Positions 42,335 through 51,581 of a DNA stretch of 64,000 nucleotides are shown here, piece by piece. Within the stretch, counting starts at the first letter, position 1; every line of letters starts with the position of its first letter. The position numbers and the translations under genes were made by a program. The notes below the pieces were generated by a model, which searched no databases, was not told the origin of the DNA, and was given only the letters and a program-made list of their open reading frames with translations. This DNA is from Tautonia marina. Lineage in GTDB: Bacteria; Planctomycetota; Planctomycetia; Isosphaerales; Isosphaeraceae. The DNA lies in NCBI RefSeq assembly GCF_009177065.1, contig NZ_WEZF01000002.1, positions 372,001 through 436,000 on the forward strand. The letters are read 5' to 3'.

Positions 42335-43771
42335 GTGACGGACCCCGCTGCCGTGCCCGAGACCCTGCCGCCGACGATCGGCCTCCCCCTGCTCCGATTC
42401 CCTCTGGACCTCTCGGCCGATCGGCTCCGCCTGCGGGTCGGCAGCATGCCCGGCGCGGCCTTGCTGGAAGGGGGACCGGGCTTCGGCGATGCGGGGCGCT
42501 GGAGCATTCTGGTGGCGCATCCGGTGGGGACGTTTGCGTTCGATCCGAGGGACGACGAGGAACTCGGCCGAGGCGATCCGCTGGATCGGCTGGGTCGTTG
42601 GATCGAGGAGCTAGGACTGCAAGGTCCGCTGCCCGCGGAGTTGGGACGTGAAACGGGAGACGACTTGCCACCGTTTCTCGGGGGGTTGATCGGGGTCTTC
42701 GGCTACGATCTGGCCCCCTGGATCGAGCGCGTGCCGCGCAAGGCTGCTTGCGCCAGCCGGATGCCGAGCGTTTTCTTTCGTCTGTACGATACGTTTGTGG
42801 CGGTCGATCATCGCTCGGAAACCGCCAGCCTGTGGGTGGTGAACCTGCTCGGCGAGCCGATCGAGCGGGTCGAGGAGCGGGGGAATCGCTGGCGAGGATG
42901 GCTGCAAGACGCTCCTGAACGTGTGGCGAAATCGCGGTTCGAGACGCCGCTGGTCAGCAATTTCTCGGCGGAGGGGTATCGACGGGCCGTGGGCCGGGCG
43001 GTGGAGTACATCCACGCGGGAGACATCTTTCAGGCGAACATCTCGCAACGGTTCGAGGTCAGAGGGACTCCGGTGCCGCTCGATCTGTATCGCCGATTGC
43101 GCACGAGAAGCCCGGCCCCCTACTCTGCGCTGTTGCGGCTGGATGAGGAGCGATCGGTGATCAGTTCCAGCCCAGAGTTGTTTTACGAGACGCAAGGGGC
43201 TCGGATCGTGACCCGGCCGATCAAGGGGACAAGGCCGCGGGGAATTTCGCCATCGGAGGATGAGGCGCAGCGAGCCGATCTCATCGCCAGTGCGAAGGAT
43301 CGCGCAGAACTGGCGATGATTGTCGATCTGGAACGAAACGATCTGGGGAGAGTCTGCGCGTATGGATCGGTCCGGGTCACGGAGCCATCGTCGATCGAGA
43401 GTTACGCGACCGTGCATCATCAGGTGGCGACGATCGAGGGACGATTGCGCGAAGGGGTGGGGCCGATCGATGTGGTGCGGGCGGTCTTTCCGGGGGGTTC
43501 GATCACCGGGGCGCCGAAGATCCGGGCGATGGAGATTATCGACGAGCTGGAGCCAACCCGGAGGAGCCTCTATACGGGGGCGATCGGGTATTACAGTCTC
43601 GGAGGCCGCTCGGCATTCAACATTGCGATCCGGACGATGCTGGTGGAGGGGAATCGGGTGTCGTATCAGGTGGGCGGCGGTATCGTGGCCGACAGCGACC
43701 CGCAGCTCGAATACGAGGAAACCCTGCACAAAGGGCGAGCCATGCGAGACGTGCTGGAGGCTCGGGGATGA
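42335..43771 (+). CDS. pabB: Aminodeoxychorismate synthase component I
   Basis: First committed step toward p-aminobenzoate and folate: chorismate to 4-amino-4-deoxychorismate. Start assigned to GTG 42335; GTG 42353 is the alternative. The chorismate-binding domain is complete: YIHAGDIFQANISQRF, SSSPELFYETQGARIVTRPI, then RPIKGTRPRG, where the Lys in PIKGT marks PabB rather than TrpE (Ala there). Later blocks are RAELAMIVDLERNDLGRVC, FPGGSITGAPKIRAMEIIDE and YQVGGGIVADSDPQLEYEET. At 478 residues it is normal. The stop overlaps the next start as ATGA. No amidotransferase (PabA) gene is adjacent. Confidence 0.9.
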   Translation: MTDPAAVPETLPPTIGLPLLRFPLDLSADRLRLRVGSMPGAALLEGGPGFGDAGRWSILVAHPVGTFAFDPRDDEELGRGDPLDRLGRWIEELGLQGPLPAELGRETGDDLPPFLGGLIGVFGYDLAPWIERVPRKAACASRMPSVFFRLYDTFVAVDHRSETASLWVVNLLGEPIERVEERGNRWRGWLQDAPERVAKSRFETPLVSNFSAEGYRRAVGRAVEYIHAGDIFQANISQRFEVRGTPVPLDLYRRLRTRSPAPYSALLRLDEERSVISSSPELFYETQGARIVTRPIKGTRPRGISPSEDEAQRADLIASAKDRAELAMIVDLERNDLGRVCAYGSVRVTEPSSIESYATVHHQVATIEGRLREGVGPIDVVRAVFPGGSITGAPKIRAMEIIDELEPTRRSLYTGAIGYYSLGGRSAFNIAIRTMLVEGNRVSYQVGGGIVADSDPQLEYEETLHKGRAMRDVLEARG

Positions 43772-44637
43772 TCTGGGTCCGGGGGGAGATCGTTCCCGAT
43801 GAGGCGCTGAGGATCAGCGTGTTCGATCGGACGTTTGAGCATGGGCTCGGGCTGTTTGAAACGCTTCGGACCTGGAACGGACGGGCGACGTTGCTGGAGC
43901 GGCATCTGACCCGGTTGCAGGGCTGGGCCGACGCACTCGGCCTGCCGATGAGGCCGGAAGAATTGCCGGATCACGGGGCGGTGGAGGCCTTACGGGAGGC
44001 GGAGGGAAGGACCGGAGATTGCTCGCTGCGGATCGTGCTCTCGGGAGGTTTTGATGAGGGCAGGCCCGGAACGATCTGGATGAGAACCCGGGCGCTTCCT
44101 CCGCCGATTCCCGATGCCGGTCTGAGCGTTTGCTCGCAGTGGAGAGTCGCCCCGGAAGACCGTCTGATGCAGGCGAAAACCTTGAATTACTGGTCGAGGC
44201 GGATTGCCTTCGAGGAAGCGCAGCGTCTCGGGTTTGACGAAAATCTCAGCCGGGACGAGTCAGGGGCGATCCTGGAAGGAAGCCGGAGCAATCTGTTTCT
44301 GGTGGAGCGAGGGGAGCTTGTGACCCCCGGGGTCGTCCGCTCGCAAGGTTCCTCAGCCCCGTTCCTGCCGGGAATCATGCGGGGGGTGATCATGGAGCGG
44401 GCGAACACGCTCGGGATGACCCTTCACGAGGAGGCGAGCGTGACGATCGACCGGATGATCGCGGCCGAGGAGTGCTTTCTCACGAACGCCGGACGAGGCA
44501 TCATGCCGGTCGCCCGGTTCGATCCGGAGGGGGTGACCGGCCCTGAGAGAGGCCGTCGCTACAATACCCCTGGACCCGTCACGCAAGGCCTGATGACCGA
44601 CCTGAATGCCTGGCTCCGATCGGAGGATGCCCGATGA
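43768..44637 (+). CDS. pabC: Class IV aminotransferase, probable aminodeoxychorismate lyase
   Basis: PLP enzyme of fold type IV, 289 residues. The N-terminal FDRTFEHGLGLFETLRTWNG, the Schiff-base Lys in MQAKTLNYWSRRIAFEEAQR, and GAILEGSRSNLFLVERGELV plus EECFLTNAGRGIMPV identify the family, which includes IlvE, D-amino-acid transaminase and PabC. The 4-base ATGA overlap with pabB argues for PabC, which releases pyruvate to give p-aminobenzoate; sequence alone does not exclude IlvE. The next gene also begins with a 4-base overlap. Confidence 0.82.
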   Translation: MIWVRGEIVPDEALRISVFDRTFEHGLGLFETLRTWNGRATLLERHLTRLQGWADALGLPMRPEELPDHGAVEALREAEGRTGDCSLRIVLSGGFDEGRPGTIWMRTRALPPPIPDAGLSVCSQWRVAPEDRLMQAKTLNYWSRRIAFEEAQRLGFDENLSRDESGAILEGSRSNLFLVERGELVTPGVVRSQGSSAPFLPGIMRGVIMERANTLGMTLHEEASVTIDRMIAAEECFLTNAGRGIMPVARFDPEGVTGPERGRRYNTPGPVTQGLMTDLNAWLRSEDAR

Positions 44638-45734
44638 CCACCGTCGCCGACCTGGCCGCCTGGATGGACGACTTCGCCCCGCCTCGGCTGGCGGAAAGCT
44701 GGGATAACGTCGGGCTCTTGCTCGGCGATCCCCACGCTACGGTCGAGAAGGTGATGACCTGCTTGACCATTACGCCAGAGAGCGCCTCGGAGGCGATCGA
44801 GGAGGGGGCAAACCTGATCGTGAGCCATCATCCGGTCTGGTTCAAGCCGGTCCAGCGGTTGCGGAGCGATCAGGCGGACGGCTTTCTCTGGTCGCTGGCG
44901 AGGGCGGGCGTGTCGATCTACAGCCCGCACACCGCCTTCGATAATACGAAGGGCGGGATCAATGATTTTCTGTGTGAGACACTTGGTCTGATCGATGTCG
45001 GACCGCTGAAACCGGGGGCGGAGCAACAGGCAACCAAGGTGGTCGTGTTCACTCCGGAAGCAGACCGAGAGGCGGTCCTCTCGGCGGCCTTCGGCGCGGA
45101 AGCGGGGAGGATTGGGGATTACGTCGAATGCTCGTACACGATCGAGGGGTTCGGCACCTTCCTCGGCCTGGAGGGGACGAATCCGACGGTCGGGCAATCA
45201 GGACGGCGCGAGGTGGCCCGTGAGCAGCGGATCGAGGTCGTTTGCCCAGGGGAGCGCCTGGCCGGAGTCCTGGCGGCAATCCGGGCGGCTCATTCGTACG
45301 AGGAACCGGCGATCGACGTGTATCCGACCATCGTCAGAGACGACACCGCGGGAGTGGGCCGGGTCGGACGGCTCTCCGAACCGATGACGCTCGATGCCTT
45401 TGCGAGGCGGGTGCGAGAGCGACTTCCGGCTACGAGCTTGCAGTGTGTCGGAGCGCCGGATCGGCGGGTTGAGCGGGTGGCGGTGGCCTGCGGGGGGGCG
45501 GACGATTTCGTGGGAGATGCGGCGCGGTCGGGGGCGGATGTGTTCCTGACCGGCGAGGCCCGTTTTCATCGGGCGTTGGAGGCCGAGGCGAAGGGGATCG
45601 GCCTGATCGTGGCCGGGCATCACGCGACGGAGCGTCCGGCGGTCGAAATGCTGGCCACTCGGATTGGCCGGAGCTTCCCCGACGTGACGGTCTGGGCGAG
45701 CCGGCGGGAGCATGATCCGCTCTGGACCCCTTGA
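44634..45734 (+). CDS. Nif3-like dinuclear metal-centre protein
   Basis: A 366-residue member of the Nif3/YbgI family. Metal-site blocks: RLAESWDNVGLLLGDP, NLIVSHHPVWFKP (His-His), YSPHTAFDNTKGGIND, and the C-terminal IVAGHHATERPAVEMLA. The middle insert (about 130-245) is the PII-like domain of the longer Nif3 form, with HSYEEPAIDVYP. Some members are annotated as GTP cyclohydrolase 1 type 2, which would fit the folate-linked operon, but the activity is debated. It is the last gene of the coupled pabB-pabC-nif3 run. Confidence 0.85.
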   Translation: MTTVADLAAWMDDFAPPRLAESWDNVGLLLGDPHATVEKVMTCLTITPESASEAIEEGANLIVSHHPVWFKPVQRLRSDQADGFLWSLARAGVSIYSPHTAFDNTKGGINDFLCETLGLIDVGPLKPGAEQQATKVVVFTPEADREAVLSAAFGAEAGRIGDYVECSYTIEGFGTFLGLEGTNPTVGQSGRREVAREQRIEVVCPGERLAGVLAAIRAAHSYEEPAIDVYPTIVRDDTAGVGRVGRLSEPMTLDAFARRVRERLPATSLQCVGAPDRRVERVAVACGGADDFVGDAARSGADVFLTGEARFHRALEAEAKGIGLIVAGHHATERPAVEMLATRIGRSFPDVTVWASRREHDPLWTP

Positions 45735-45853
45735 GCGCGAGGAGATCGGGCACGCGCCGAGCAGCAGCGAGGCTGCGAACCCCTCCCTGGGCTCACCCCA
45801 CAAACGGTCTGGAACCTCGGGCGGGGGGGGCGAAGCTCCTCCGCTCGATCATG

Positions 45854-45884
45854 AAAAAAAATCCCCGGCAAAAGGGCCGGGGAT
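45854..45884 (-). terminator. Intrinsic terminator of the acidic-tailed hypothetical
   Basis: Read on the minus strand, ATCCCCGGC pairs with GCCGGGGAT (45884-45876 with 45869-45861), with a 6-base loop followed by an eight-base T run. It lies about 95 bp after the stop of the gene at 45977-46372. Confidence 0.82.
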
Positions 45885-45976
45885 CGGTCAGGAGAACGCG
45901 TTGAGGGATCGCCCCGAGACGCGCCAAAACGACGCGATCAACGGGCGGAACGAGGCAAGGCGAGGCGCGGCGAGCT

Positions 45977-46372
45977 TCAGGACTCGGTGATCTCGGCGGC
46001 CTCGTCGGTGTCGTCCTCGGCGTCCACTTCGGGGGCAGACTCAAGATCGGCCTCGGTCTCGGCCTCGGCCCCGTTGCCATTGCCATTGGCCAGGGATTGA
46101 GCCTCACCCTTGTCCTTGCGAGGAGAGGCGGGGACTTCCAGCGACTGCTGATGCTCCCACTGCCCGGCCCAGACCTGGCCGGCCCACTTCTGAAGGGAGA
46201 TGGATTGGACCGTCGGTCGATCTTCGTCGCGAATCACTTCTCCCCAGGCGCCGACGTAGGCGGCGCGCACCTGCGAGGAGCTCTCGCCGACACAGAGGAG
46301 GCGTTCCCCTCCCGAGCTAAGTTGAGCGATTGCCCGCCAGTCCTGAGTCCCCGAAGTCTGCGAAACTGCCAT
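45977..46372 (-). CDS. Hypothetical protein with acidic C-terminal tail
   Basis: A 131-residue protein starting MAVSQTSGTQDWRAIAQLSS. The first 80 residues are a compact aromatic and mixed region (AAYVGAWGEVIRDEDRPTVQ; LQKWAGQVWAGQWEHQQSLE). The last 45 are strongly acidic with Asn-Gly repeats (NGNGNGAEAETEADLESAPE). I do not recognise a family. The terminator immediately downstream supports expression. Confidence 0.55.
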   Translation of the reverse strand: MAVSQTSGTQDWRAIAQLSSGGERLLCVGESSSQVRAAYVGAWGEVIRDEDRPTVQSISLQKWAGQVWAGQWEHQQSLEVPASPRKDKGEAQSLANGNGNGAEAETEADLESAPEVDAEDDTDEAAEITES

Positions 46373-46836
46373 CGTGCTTCAATTCCCCGCCCGGCTGGTT
46401 GAGCGCGAACGCATGGGAAAACGGTTGCGCCAAGGAGACTGGTGCAACACGCGCCCCACCCGTCAGACCTGCCGGGGCTTGCCATTCAATGCGTCTAGCG
46501 CGGTTCGATGCGGAAAATCGTCGAGGCATCCTCCGGCTGGAAGATGAACTCGTCGATTGGAAGCATGCCGAACACGATCGCAATCTAGGATGTCCGGGAC
46601 GAGAAGGCAAGCGACCCTGCCCCCGGAAAAGGTTCCGGGACGTCACCGAGGATCGATTGCAGCATCGATTCGGTGGAGGAAGGCGCGGGCAAAGCCAGAA
46701 AACGTCGACCGGTTACCGTTGAGAGGAACTCGCTCGGGTCGGCATGAATCTGCGATGATGGTGAATTCTACCGGGAGGAGGCCCCTCCGGCGACAAAAAA
46801 AATGAAAACAACCCGATGAGCAGTCAGCGCATGCGA
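46373..46836. other. Gap with no convincing gene
   Basis: About 460 bp. Two frames longer than 100 codons cross it, but their translations are Arg/Gly-rich with no ribosome site, and I reject them. It holds a small palindrome CCCGGAA/TTCCGGG (46622-46639) and an A-run near 46796. The promoter of the acidic-tailed hypothetical should lie at its left end. Confidence 0.5.
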
Positions 46837-47829
46837 TCAGGCTTGGAGCCGCAGGAGGACCTTTCCGGGTTTGCCTGGTTGCTCGGCGGCGCGGACAGCG
46901 TCGGCAATCTGGTCGAGGGGGAAGCTCGGCCCGACCGAGGTCGAGAGGACTCCCTGGCGAATCAAGCGGCCGACCTGAGCAAACAGGGGGACGGCGGCGA
47001 CCTTGCTGCGTGATCGCATGAAGTGGCCGAGCCAGAACCCTCGGAGAACCCGACCGCCGGAGATCATCAACCGGGTGTCGATCCGGATCGGCTCGCCGGT
47101 CAAGGAACCGTAGGCCAGGAGCGTGCCGGAGGGGGCCAGGGACTCGAAGACCCCCGTGCCGATGTCGCCGCCGACCGGGTCGACGGCGAAGCGGACCCCC
47201 TCGGGGCCGACCACCCGGCGGACCTGATCGGGGATCGGTCCATCGGTCGTGACGATCACGGCGTCGGCGCCCAGTTCGTGCAGCTCGTCGGCGGCTTCGG
47301 GGCGGCGGACGACGTTGATCGTCCGGAATCCGTCATGCCGACCGAGGCGAACAATCATCTTGCCCAGCTCGGAGTTGGCGGCCGATTGCAGGAGCCAGGC
47401 ACCGCGAGGCACGGCCAGCTCGTGGCGGACCATGGCCAGCACGGTGGCCGGGTTGACGAAGAAGGACGCCACCTGCTCGTCGGGCAAGGAACCGGGGACC
47501 GGAATTGCCTGGAAAGCGGGGACAACGGCGAAATCGGCCCAGTTCCCCCCTTCGCCATTGATGACCGCGACCCGACGCCCAACCAGGGCCTTGCCGACCA
47601 GACCCGGCCCGGCGGCGTCCACCACGCCGACTCCTTCGAATCCGGGAGAGGCCGGCAGGTTTGGCCGGATCGAGTAGCGGCCCCGGGTAAAGAGCAGGTC
47701 TGAGGGGTTGACCGGGCTGGCGACCATCCGGACCCGGACCTGATTCGGGCCGGGTTCGGGTGTGGGAACCTCCTGAATCCGCACAACCTCGGCGGGCTCG
47801 CCGAAACGATCGAAAACAGCGGCTCTCAT
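46837..47829 (-). CDS. Zinc-independent MDR-family reductase, ETR/MECR-like
   Basis: ATG 47829 (MRAAVFDRFGEPAEVVRIQE), with GAGG eleven bases upstream. The medium-chain dehydrogenase/reductase fold lacks the structural-zinc cysteines. PVNPSDLLFTRGRYSIRPNL, FEGVGVVDAAG, and SAANSELGKMIVRLGRHDGF followed by TINVVRRPEAADELHELGAD match 2-enoyl-CoA reductase (ETR) proteins. NADPH-dependent reduction of an enoyl thioester or quinone is expected. At 330 residues it is normal. It is divergent from the sulfurtransferase. Confidence 0.8.
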   Translation of the reverse strand: MRAAVFDRFGEPAEVVRIQEVPTPEPGPNQVRVRMVASPVNPSDLLFTRGRYSIRPNLPASPGFEGVGVVDAAGPGLVGKALVGRRVAVINGEGGNWADFAVVPAFQAIPVPGSLPDEQVASFFVNPATVLAMVRHELAVPRGAWLLQSAANSELGKMIVRLGRHDGFRTINVVRRPEAADELHELGADAVIVTTDGPIPDQVRRVVGPEGVRFAVDPVGGDIGTGVFESLAPSGTLLAYGSLTGEPIRIDTRLMISGGRVLRGFWLGHFMRSRSKVAAVPLFAQVGRLIRQGVLSTSVGPSFPLDQIADAVRAAEQPGKPGKVLLRLQA

Positions 47830-47973
47830 GCGAACGGTCGCCTCGTTGAGGGGAGCTTGGGACAATGGACCGACGAGCAAGACGGGGCTCAGGGCTTCGG
47901 AACGCGGCCTTGCGGTCGGCACGATCACGGCGTCGAGCCTGCCGATGCGCCGAAAGGGCGGCGTTGGATCATC

Positions 47974-48002
47974 TTGGTCAATCGGCGATGGGACACTATC
48001 CT
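47974..48002 (+). promoter_or_regulatory. Sigma70-like promoter of the sulfurtransferase gene
   Basis: TTGGTC (47974-47979), a 17-base spacer and TATCCT (47997-48002), 62 bases before the ATG at 48065. Confidence 0.5.
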
Positions 48003-48064
48003 AGTCATTCCTTCCCGGTGGATCGAGAGACTGAACCGCACCCGACGGACGCAGGGGCCTGTTG

Positions 48065-48937
48065 ATGCTGACGCACGAACCGCTTGTCTCGACGGAATGG
48101 CTCGCCGAACACCTGAACCACCCAAAGCTCCGTGTGCTCGACATCCGAGGGTCTGTCAGTACCCGGCCGATCGAACCGGGAGTGGAGGAGGCCACCTACC
48201 GAGGCGCTCCCGAGGAATACGAGGCCGGACACATTCCCGGCGCCGTCTTCGTGGACTGGACGGTGGACATTGTCGAACCGGATGATCCCGTGCCCGCACA
48301 GCTTGCCCGGCCGGAACGGTTTGCGAAGGCGATGGGTGAGCGCGGCGTCGGCGACGAGACGCATGTCGTGGCCGTGGACCACATGGGAGGTCAGTTCGCC
48401 ACCCGGCTCTGGTGGGCCTTGCGAGCCTACGGGCACGACGCGGTGAGCGTGCTTGACGGCGGCATGAATCGCTGGGTCGAGGAAGGCAGGCCGGTTGAGT
48501 CGGGCCCCGTCTCGGTTGCGCCGCAGACCTTCACCCCGAAGGCTCGGGAACGGATGTGGGTGACAGCGGCCGAATTGCTGGCAATGCTCGGCACCACCGC
48601 GCAGATTCTCGACGCCCGAGACGCAGGGCAGTTTACGGGCGCAAAACGTCGAGGGCCTCGTGGCGGACATATTCCCGGCGCGATCCACTTGCCGAGGGAG
48701 CTGTTCTTCGCCGAAGGGGGTGGGTTTCTCGATCCGGCCAAGGTGCGGGAGCGGCTTGCCTCCGTGTCGCTTGATCCGGAGCGCCCAATCGTCACCTATT
48801 GCAACGGCGGGGTGGCCGCGACAGTGCTCGCGTTCCAACTTCACCGCCTCGGATTCGAAGACCTGGCCGTTTACGACGGCTCGTGGAACGAGTGGGGGCC
48901 TCGGCTCGACCTGCCGGTGGAGGAAGGGGAGGCATGA
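48065..48937 (+). CDS. Rhodanese-type sulfurtransferase (two-domain)
   Basis: ATG 48065; a TTG three bases earlier is also possible. Two tandem rhodanese domains: the N-terminal one (VLDIRGSVST, EYEAGHIPGAVFVDW, VLDGGMNRWVEEGRPV) is catalytically silent. The C-terminal one carries the active cysteine in IVTYCNGGVAATVLAFQL after GHIPGAIHLPRELFF. This is the thiosulfate/3-mercaptopyruvate sulfurtransferase group; the CxGGVxA loop leans toward thiosulfate. The stop overlaps the start of the next gene as ATGA. Confidence 0.88.
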   Translation: MLTHEPLVSTEWLAEHLNHPKLRVLDIRGSVSTRPIEPGVEEATYRGAPEEYEAGHIPGAVFVDWTVDIVEPDDPVPAQLARPERFAKAMGERGVGDETHVVAVDHMGGQFATRLWWALRAYGHDAVSVLDGGMNRWVEEGRPVESGPVSVAPQTFTPKARERMWVTAAELLAMLGTTAQILDARDAGQFTGAKRRGPRGGHIPGAIHLPRELFFAEGGGFLDPAKVRERLASVSLDPERPIVTYCNGGVAATVLAFQLHRLGFEDLAVYDGSWNEWGPRLDLPVEEGEA

Positions 48938-49411
48938 GCCGGATTCTCTACCTGCACGGTCTGTATTCGAAGCCCGGCGGGGTGAAGCCGACCTTCTTCA
49001 AAATCGATCGGCCATGAGGTCATCAACCCACACCTTCCCGACGAGGACTTCGCCAAGTCGGTCCACCGCGCCCGGCAGGCGTTCGAACGAGAACGGCCGG
49101 ACGTGGTGGTCGGCTCCAGCCGAGGCGGAGCCGTCGCCCTGGCGATCTCGACCGGAGTGGTGCCCGTTGTCCTGATCGCCCCTGCCTGGAAGCGTTGGGG
49201 AAATGCGGAAGTCGTCGCAACGCAAAATACCGTGATCCTGCATTCGGAAGCCGATGAGGTCATCCCGACCGACGATTCTCGAGAACTGATCGCCCGGAGC
49301 GGCCTGCCGCCTAAGGCGCTCTGGGTCGTCGGGATCGACCATAAGATGACAGATCCCGAGGCAACGGCCGCACTCCGGTTGGCACTGGACCAGGCGGCTA
49401 CTGCCGGTTGA
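48934..49411 (+). pseudogene. Frameshifted alpha/beta hydrolase
   Basis: Starts ATG 48934 in a 4-base overlap with the sulfurtransferase: SRILYLHGLYSKPGGVKPTF. That frame meets TGA at 49015. The rest of the protein continues one base over, from about 49010: GHEVINPHLPDEDFAKSVHR, the nucleophile elbow VVVGSSRGGAVALA, the acid region HSEADEVIPTDDSRELIA and the His in VVGIDHKMTDPEATAALR. One extra base near 49000-49010 explains it. Both halves look like one small YqiA-like esterase of about 158 residues. It may be a real inactivation or a sequencing error. Confidence 0.8.
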
Positions 49412-49505
49412 TCAAAGAGAAACAAAAGAGATCGTCCGATCTCATGCGTGACTCCGGCAGGGTGGGTCACCGATCAAACGCGACCAGGATTTTGCAGGCA
49501 GCCGC

Positions 49506-49534
49506 TTGACAGGCATGGTCGTGTCCGGTTCAAC
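49506..49534 (+). promoter_or_regulatory. Possible promoter with consensus -35
   Basis: TTGACA (49506-49511), 17 bases, TTCAAC (49529-49534). The -35 is a perfect match and the -10 weak. It lies 70 bases before the lipoprotein start at 49605. Confidence 0.4.
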
Positions 49535-49604
49535 GGAGTTTCTCACGTCCCTGGATTCGATGGGTCGAATCGACTGCGCTTCGCATTCCTTTGAGGAGGC
49601 TTCC

Positions 49605-50090
49605 GTGTTTCGAACCGCGTTTCTCGATCGCCGGCCTTCGATCGCGAGGGGTCTGGTTCTGGTTGCGTTGATCGCACTGCCGATGGGTTGCGGAGGCGAC
49701 CCGAACAAGCCGAAGCTCGGTAGGGTTTCGGGGACAGTCACCTACAACGGTGAGCCCGTGAGCAAGGGAATCGTCACCTTTGTGCCAACCAATTCGGCGA
49801 CCGGTCAGTCGGCGACGGGAGAAATCGGCCCGGACGGTTCGTACGAGCTGACCACGTTCACGCCAGGCGATGGCGCCGTGCTGGGCGATCATGTCGTGCT
49901 GGTGCAATCGATGGAGATGGACCCGAGCATCGAGGGAGGGAGCATGCCCATTCCCGATGCCCAGGGAAATCTTCCCATCGCTCCGCCGAAATACCTGGTT
50001 CCCGAGAAATATTCCTCCACGAGCACCACCGACCTGAACGTGACGGTTGAGGAGGGGAGAAACACCCACGACCTGGAGCTGACCGACTGA
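49605..50090 (+). CDS. Planctomycete-type lipoprotein with carboxypeptidase-regulatory-like fold
   Basis: GTG 49605, five bases after GAGGAGG. The N-terminus has a lipobox (LVALIALPMGCGG). The 161-residue product then reads as a single Ig-like beta sandwich (GRVSGTVTYNGEPVSKGIVT; GEIGPDGSYELTTFTPGDGA; LNVTVEEGRNTHDLELTD). Such lipoproteins are abundant in planctomycetes and often sit beside DUF1559 genes, as here. Role unknown; likely in the envelope. Confidence 0.72.
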   Translation: MFRTAFLDRRPSIARGLVLVALIALPMGCGGDPNKPKLGRVSGTVTYNGEPVSKGIVTFVPTNSATGQSATGEIGPDGSYELTTFTPGDGAVLGDHVVLVQSMEMDPSIEGGSMPIPDAQGNLPIAPPKYLVPEKYSSTSTTDLNVTVEEGRNTHDLELTD

Positions 50091-50123
50091 TCGAGGTCGC
50101 AGGCCACCTCCGCGGCCCGTGAC

Positions 50124-51371
50124 TCATGGCCCCAGGGCGGCGAGTGCGGCGGCAGCTTCCTGGTTGCCGGGATCGCAGGCAAGGGCCGCTCGATACCAGG
50201 AGGCGGCAAGCTGAACCTTGCCGAGCCGTTCGCAAAGCCGGCCCAGTTGGTTCCGAATGGCCGGATCGGTGGGCCTCGCGGCGGCCTCTGCGTTCATCGC
50301 AGACATGGTCTCGAGAGCTTGCTTCAATTCCTCGGCCCGTTGCGCATCGGCGTTGGCCTGCTCCGATCGGCCGAGGATGCGAAGCAAGGTCGCCCGCTGG
50401 TAATAGCGGCGGAAGTTGAACAGATCTGCGTCGATCGCGCGGTCGAACCAGGGTTCGGCGTCTTCCGGCCGCCCTTCGGCCTGAGCGATCAGACCGCGAA
50501 GCGCAAACAGATCGGGATGCTCCAACCCCTGGTCCTGGGCCTCGTCGAGCAAGGCGATGGTCTGCTCACGGTCTCCAAGTTCCCAGGAGATGCGAGCGAG
50601 GAGGCTCAGGTGCTGCGCCTCGGGAACCCGTCCCCGACAGGCGTTGAGCTGGTCCCGAGCCTCATGCAAGTGACCTTGCCGCATGAGCACATCGGCCAGT
50701 TCCAAACGTGCAAGTGGCTGGTGAGGGTATAACTCCAGACTCGTCCGATAGGCGTCGGCCGCTTCTTCCATGATCCTGTCACCCGCGTCGGGCATCTGGA
50801 GTCGGACCAGCCCGAGTGTCCGCCAGGCGGCATGGTCGTCGGGCTGGACTCGGGTCAAATCGCGGAGCGCTCGCAGGACCGTCTCCAGATCGCCCAGATC
50901 GTAGGCCGCCACGGCCATCGCCCGGAGGCATTCGGGGTGGTCGGGCCGCTCCTGGAGGGATCGCGCGAACCAGGCGAGGGCAAAGGGCAGATTTCCCTGC
51001 GCCAGCAAAACCTTTCCTTTCCAGTACGCGGCCTCGGCAGCGAGCGGACCGTCGGGAGCGATTTGCTCAAGAGGAGTAACCGCGGCCGAAGGGCTGTCGA
51101 GTTCGAGGGCAATTTGCGCACGGAGCAACCGGGCCTGATCCGCCGTGCGAGGGGTCTGCTCGGGAAGGGTTAGCCATTGCCGGGCCGAGGCGGGACGTCC
51201 CTCCTGCAGATGGCGAGTGGCCTGATCGAGGTGGCGTTCAGGGCGACCGTTCCACCACCACCATGTCCCGGACACGAAAATGACCAGGGCAATCACGAAT
51301 ACGACGATCTGTCGCGCTCGTGCAGATTCGTGCCCCTGGGAATCCTGAGTTTGTTCCACATGATCCTCCAT
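50124..51371 (-). CDS. Membrane-anchored TPR-repeat protein
   Basis: ATG 51371. A short charged N-terminus and one membrane segment (IVVFVIALVIFVSGTWWWW), then about ten tetratricopeptide-like helical pairs over residues 45-410 (AAYWKGKVLLAQGNLPFALA; CLRAMAVAAYDLGDLETVLR; LGKVQLAASWYRAALACDPG). TPR arrays mediate protein-protein contacts; no partner is evident. It is divergent from the DUF1559 prepilin across an AT-rich gap of about 210 bp. Confidence 0.78.
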   Translation of the reverse strand: MEDHVEQTQDSQGHESARARQIVVFVIALVIFVSGTWWWWNGRPERHLDQATRHLQEGRPASARQWLTLPEQTPRTADQARLLRAQIALELDSPSAAVTPLEQIAPDGPLAAEAAYWKGKVLLAQGNLPFALAWFARSLQERPDHPECLRAMAVAAYDLGDLETVLRALRDLTRVQPDDHAAWRTLGLVRLQMPDAGDRIMEEAADAYRTSLELYPHQPLARLELADVLMRQGHLHEARDQLNACRGRVPEAQHLSLLARISWELGDREQTIALLDEAQDQGLEHPDLFALRGLIAQAEGRPEDAEPWFDRAIDADLFNFRRYYQRATLLRILGRSEQANADAQRAEELKQALETMSAMNAEAAARPTDPAIRNQLGRLCERLGKVQLAASWYRAALACDPGNQEAAAALAALGP

Positions 51372-51581
51372 GCTTGAGCGAACAAAAAAAGCGTATTTTC
51401 TGCTTGTTCTGTGGGTTATCCCATCACATGATAAGCAAAGCTCCGGCCGGGGTCAGTGAGTCATCACATGGTGCCGGGGCCTGAGACGCTCCAGATCCTC
51501 ATGGCGATTTGAACCATCGAGGGCTTCCTCGATTGAGCCCTGTTGGCTCGGATCGGGGACGGCCAGGAGAAGGAGAACGGA

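Noticed and set aside
46330-46722. 130-codon plus-strand frame in the 46.4-46.8 kb gap
   Set aside because: No ribosome site, Arg/Gly-rich, no recognisable fold; partly antisense to the acidic-tailed gene.
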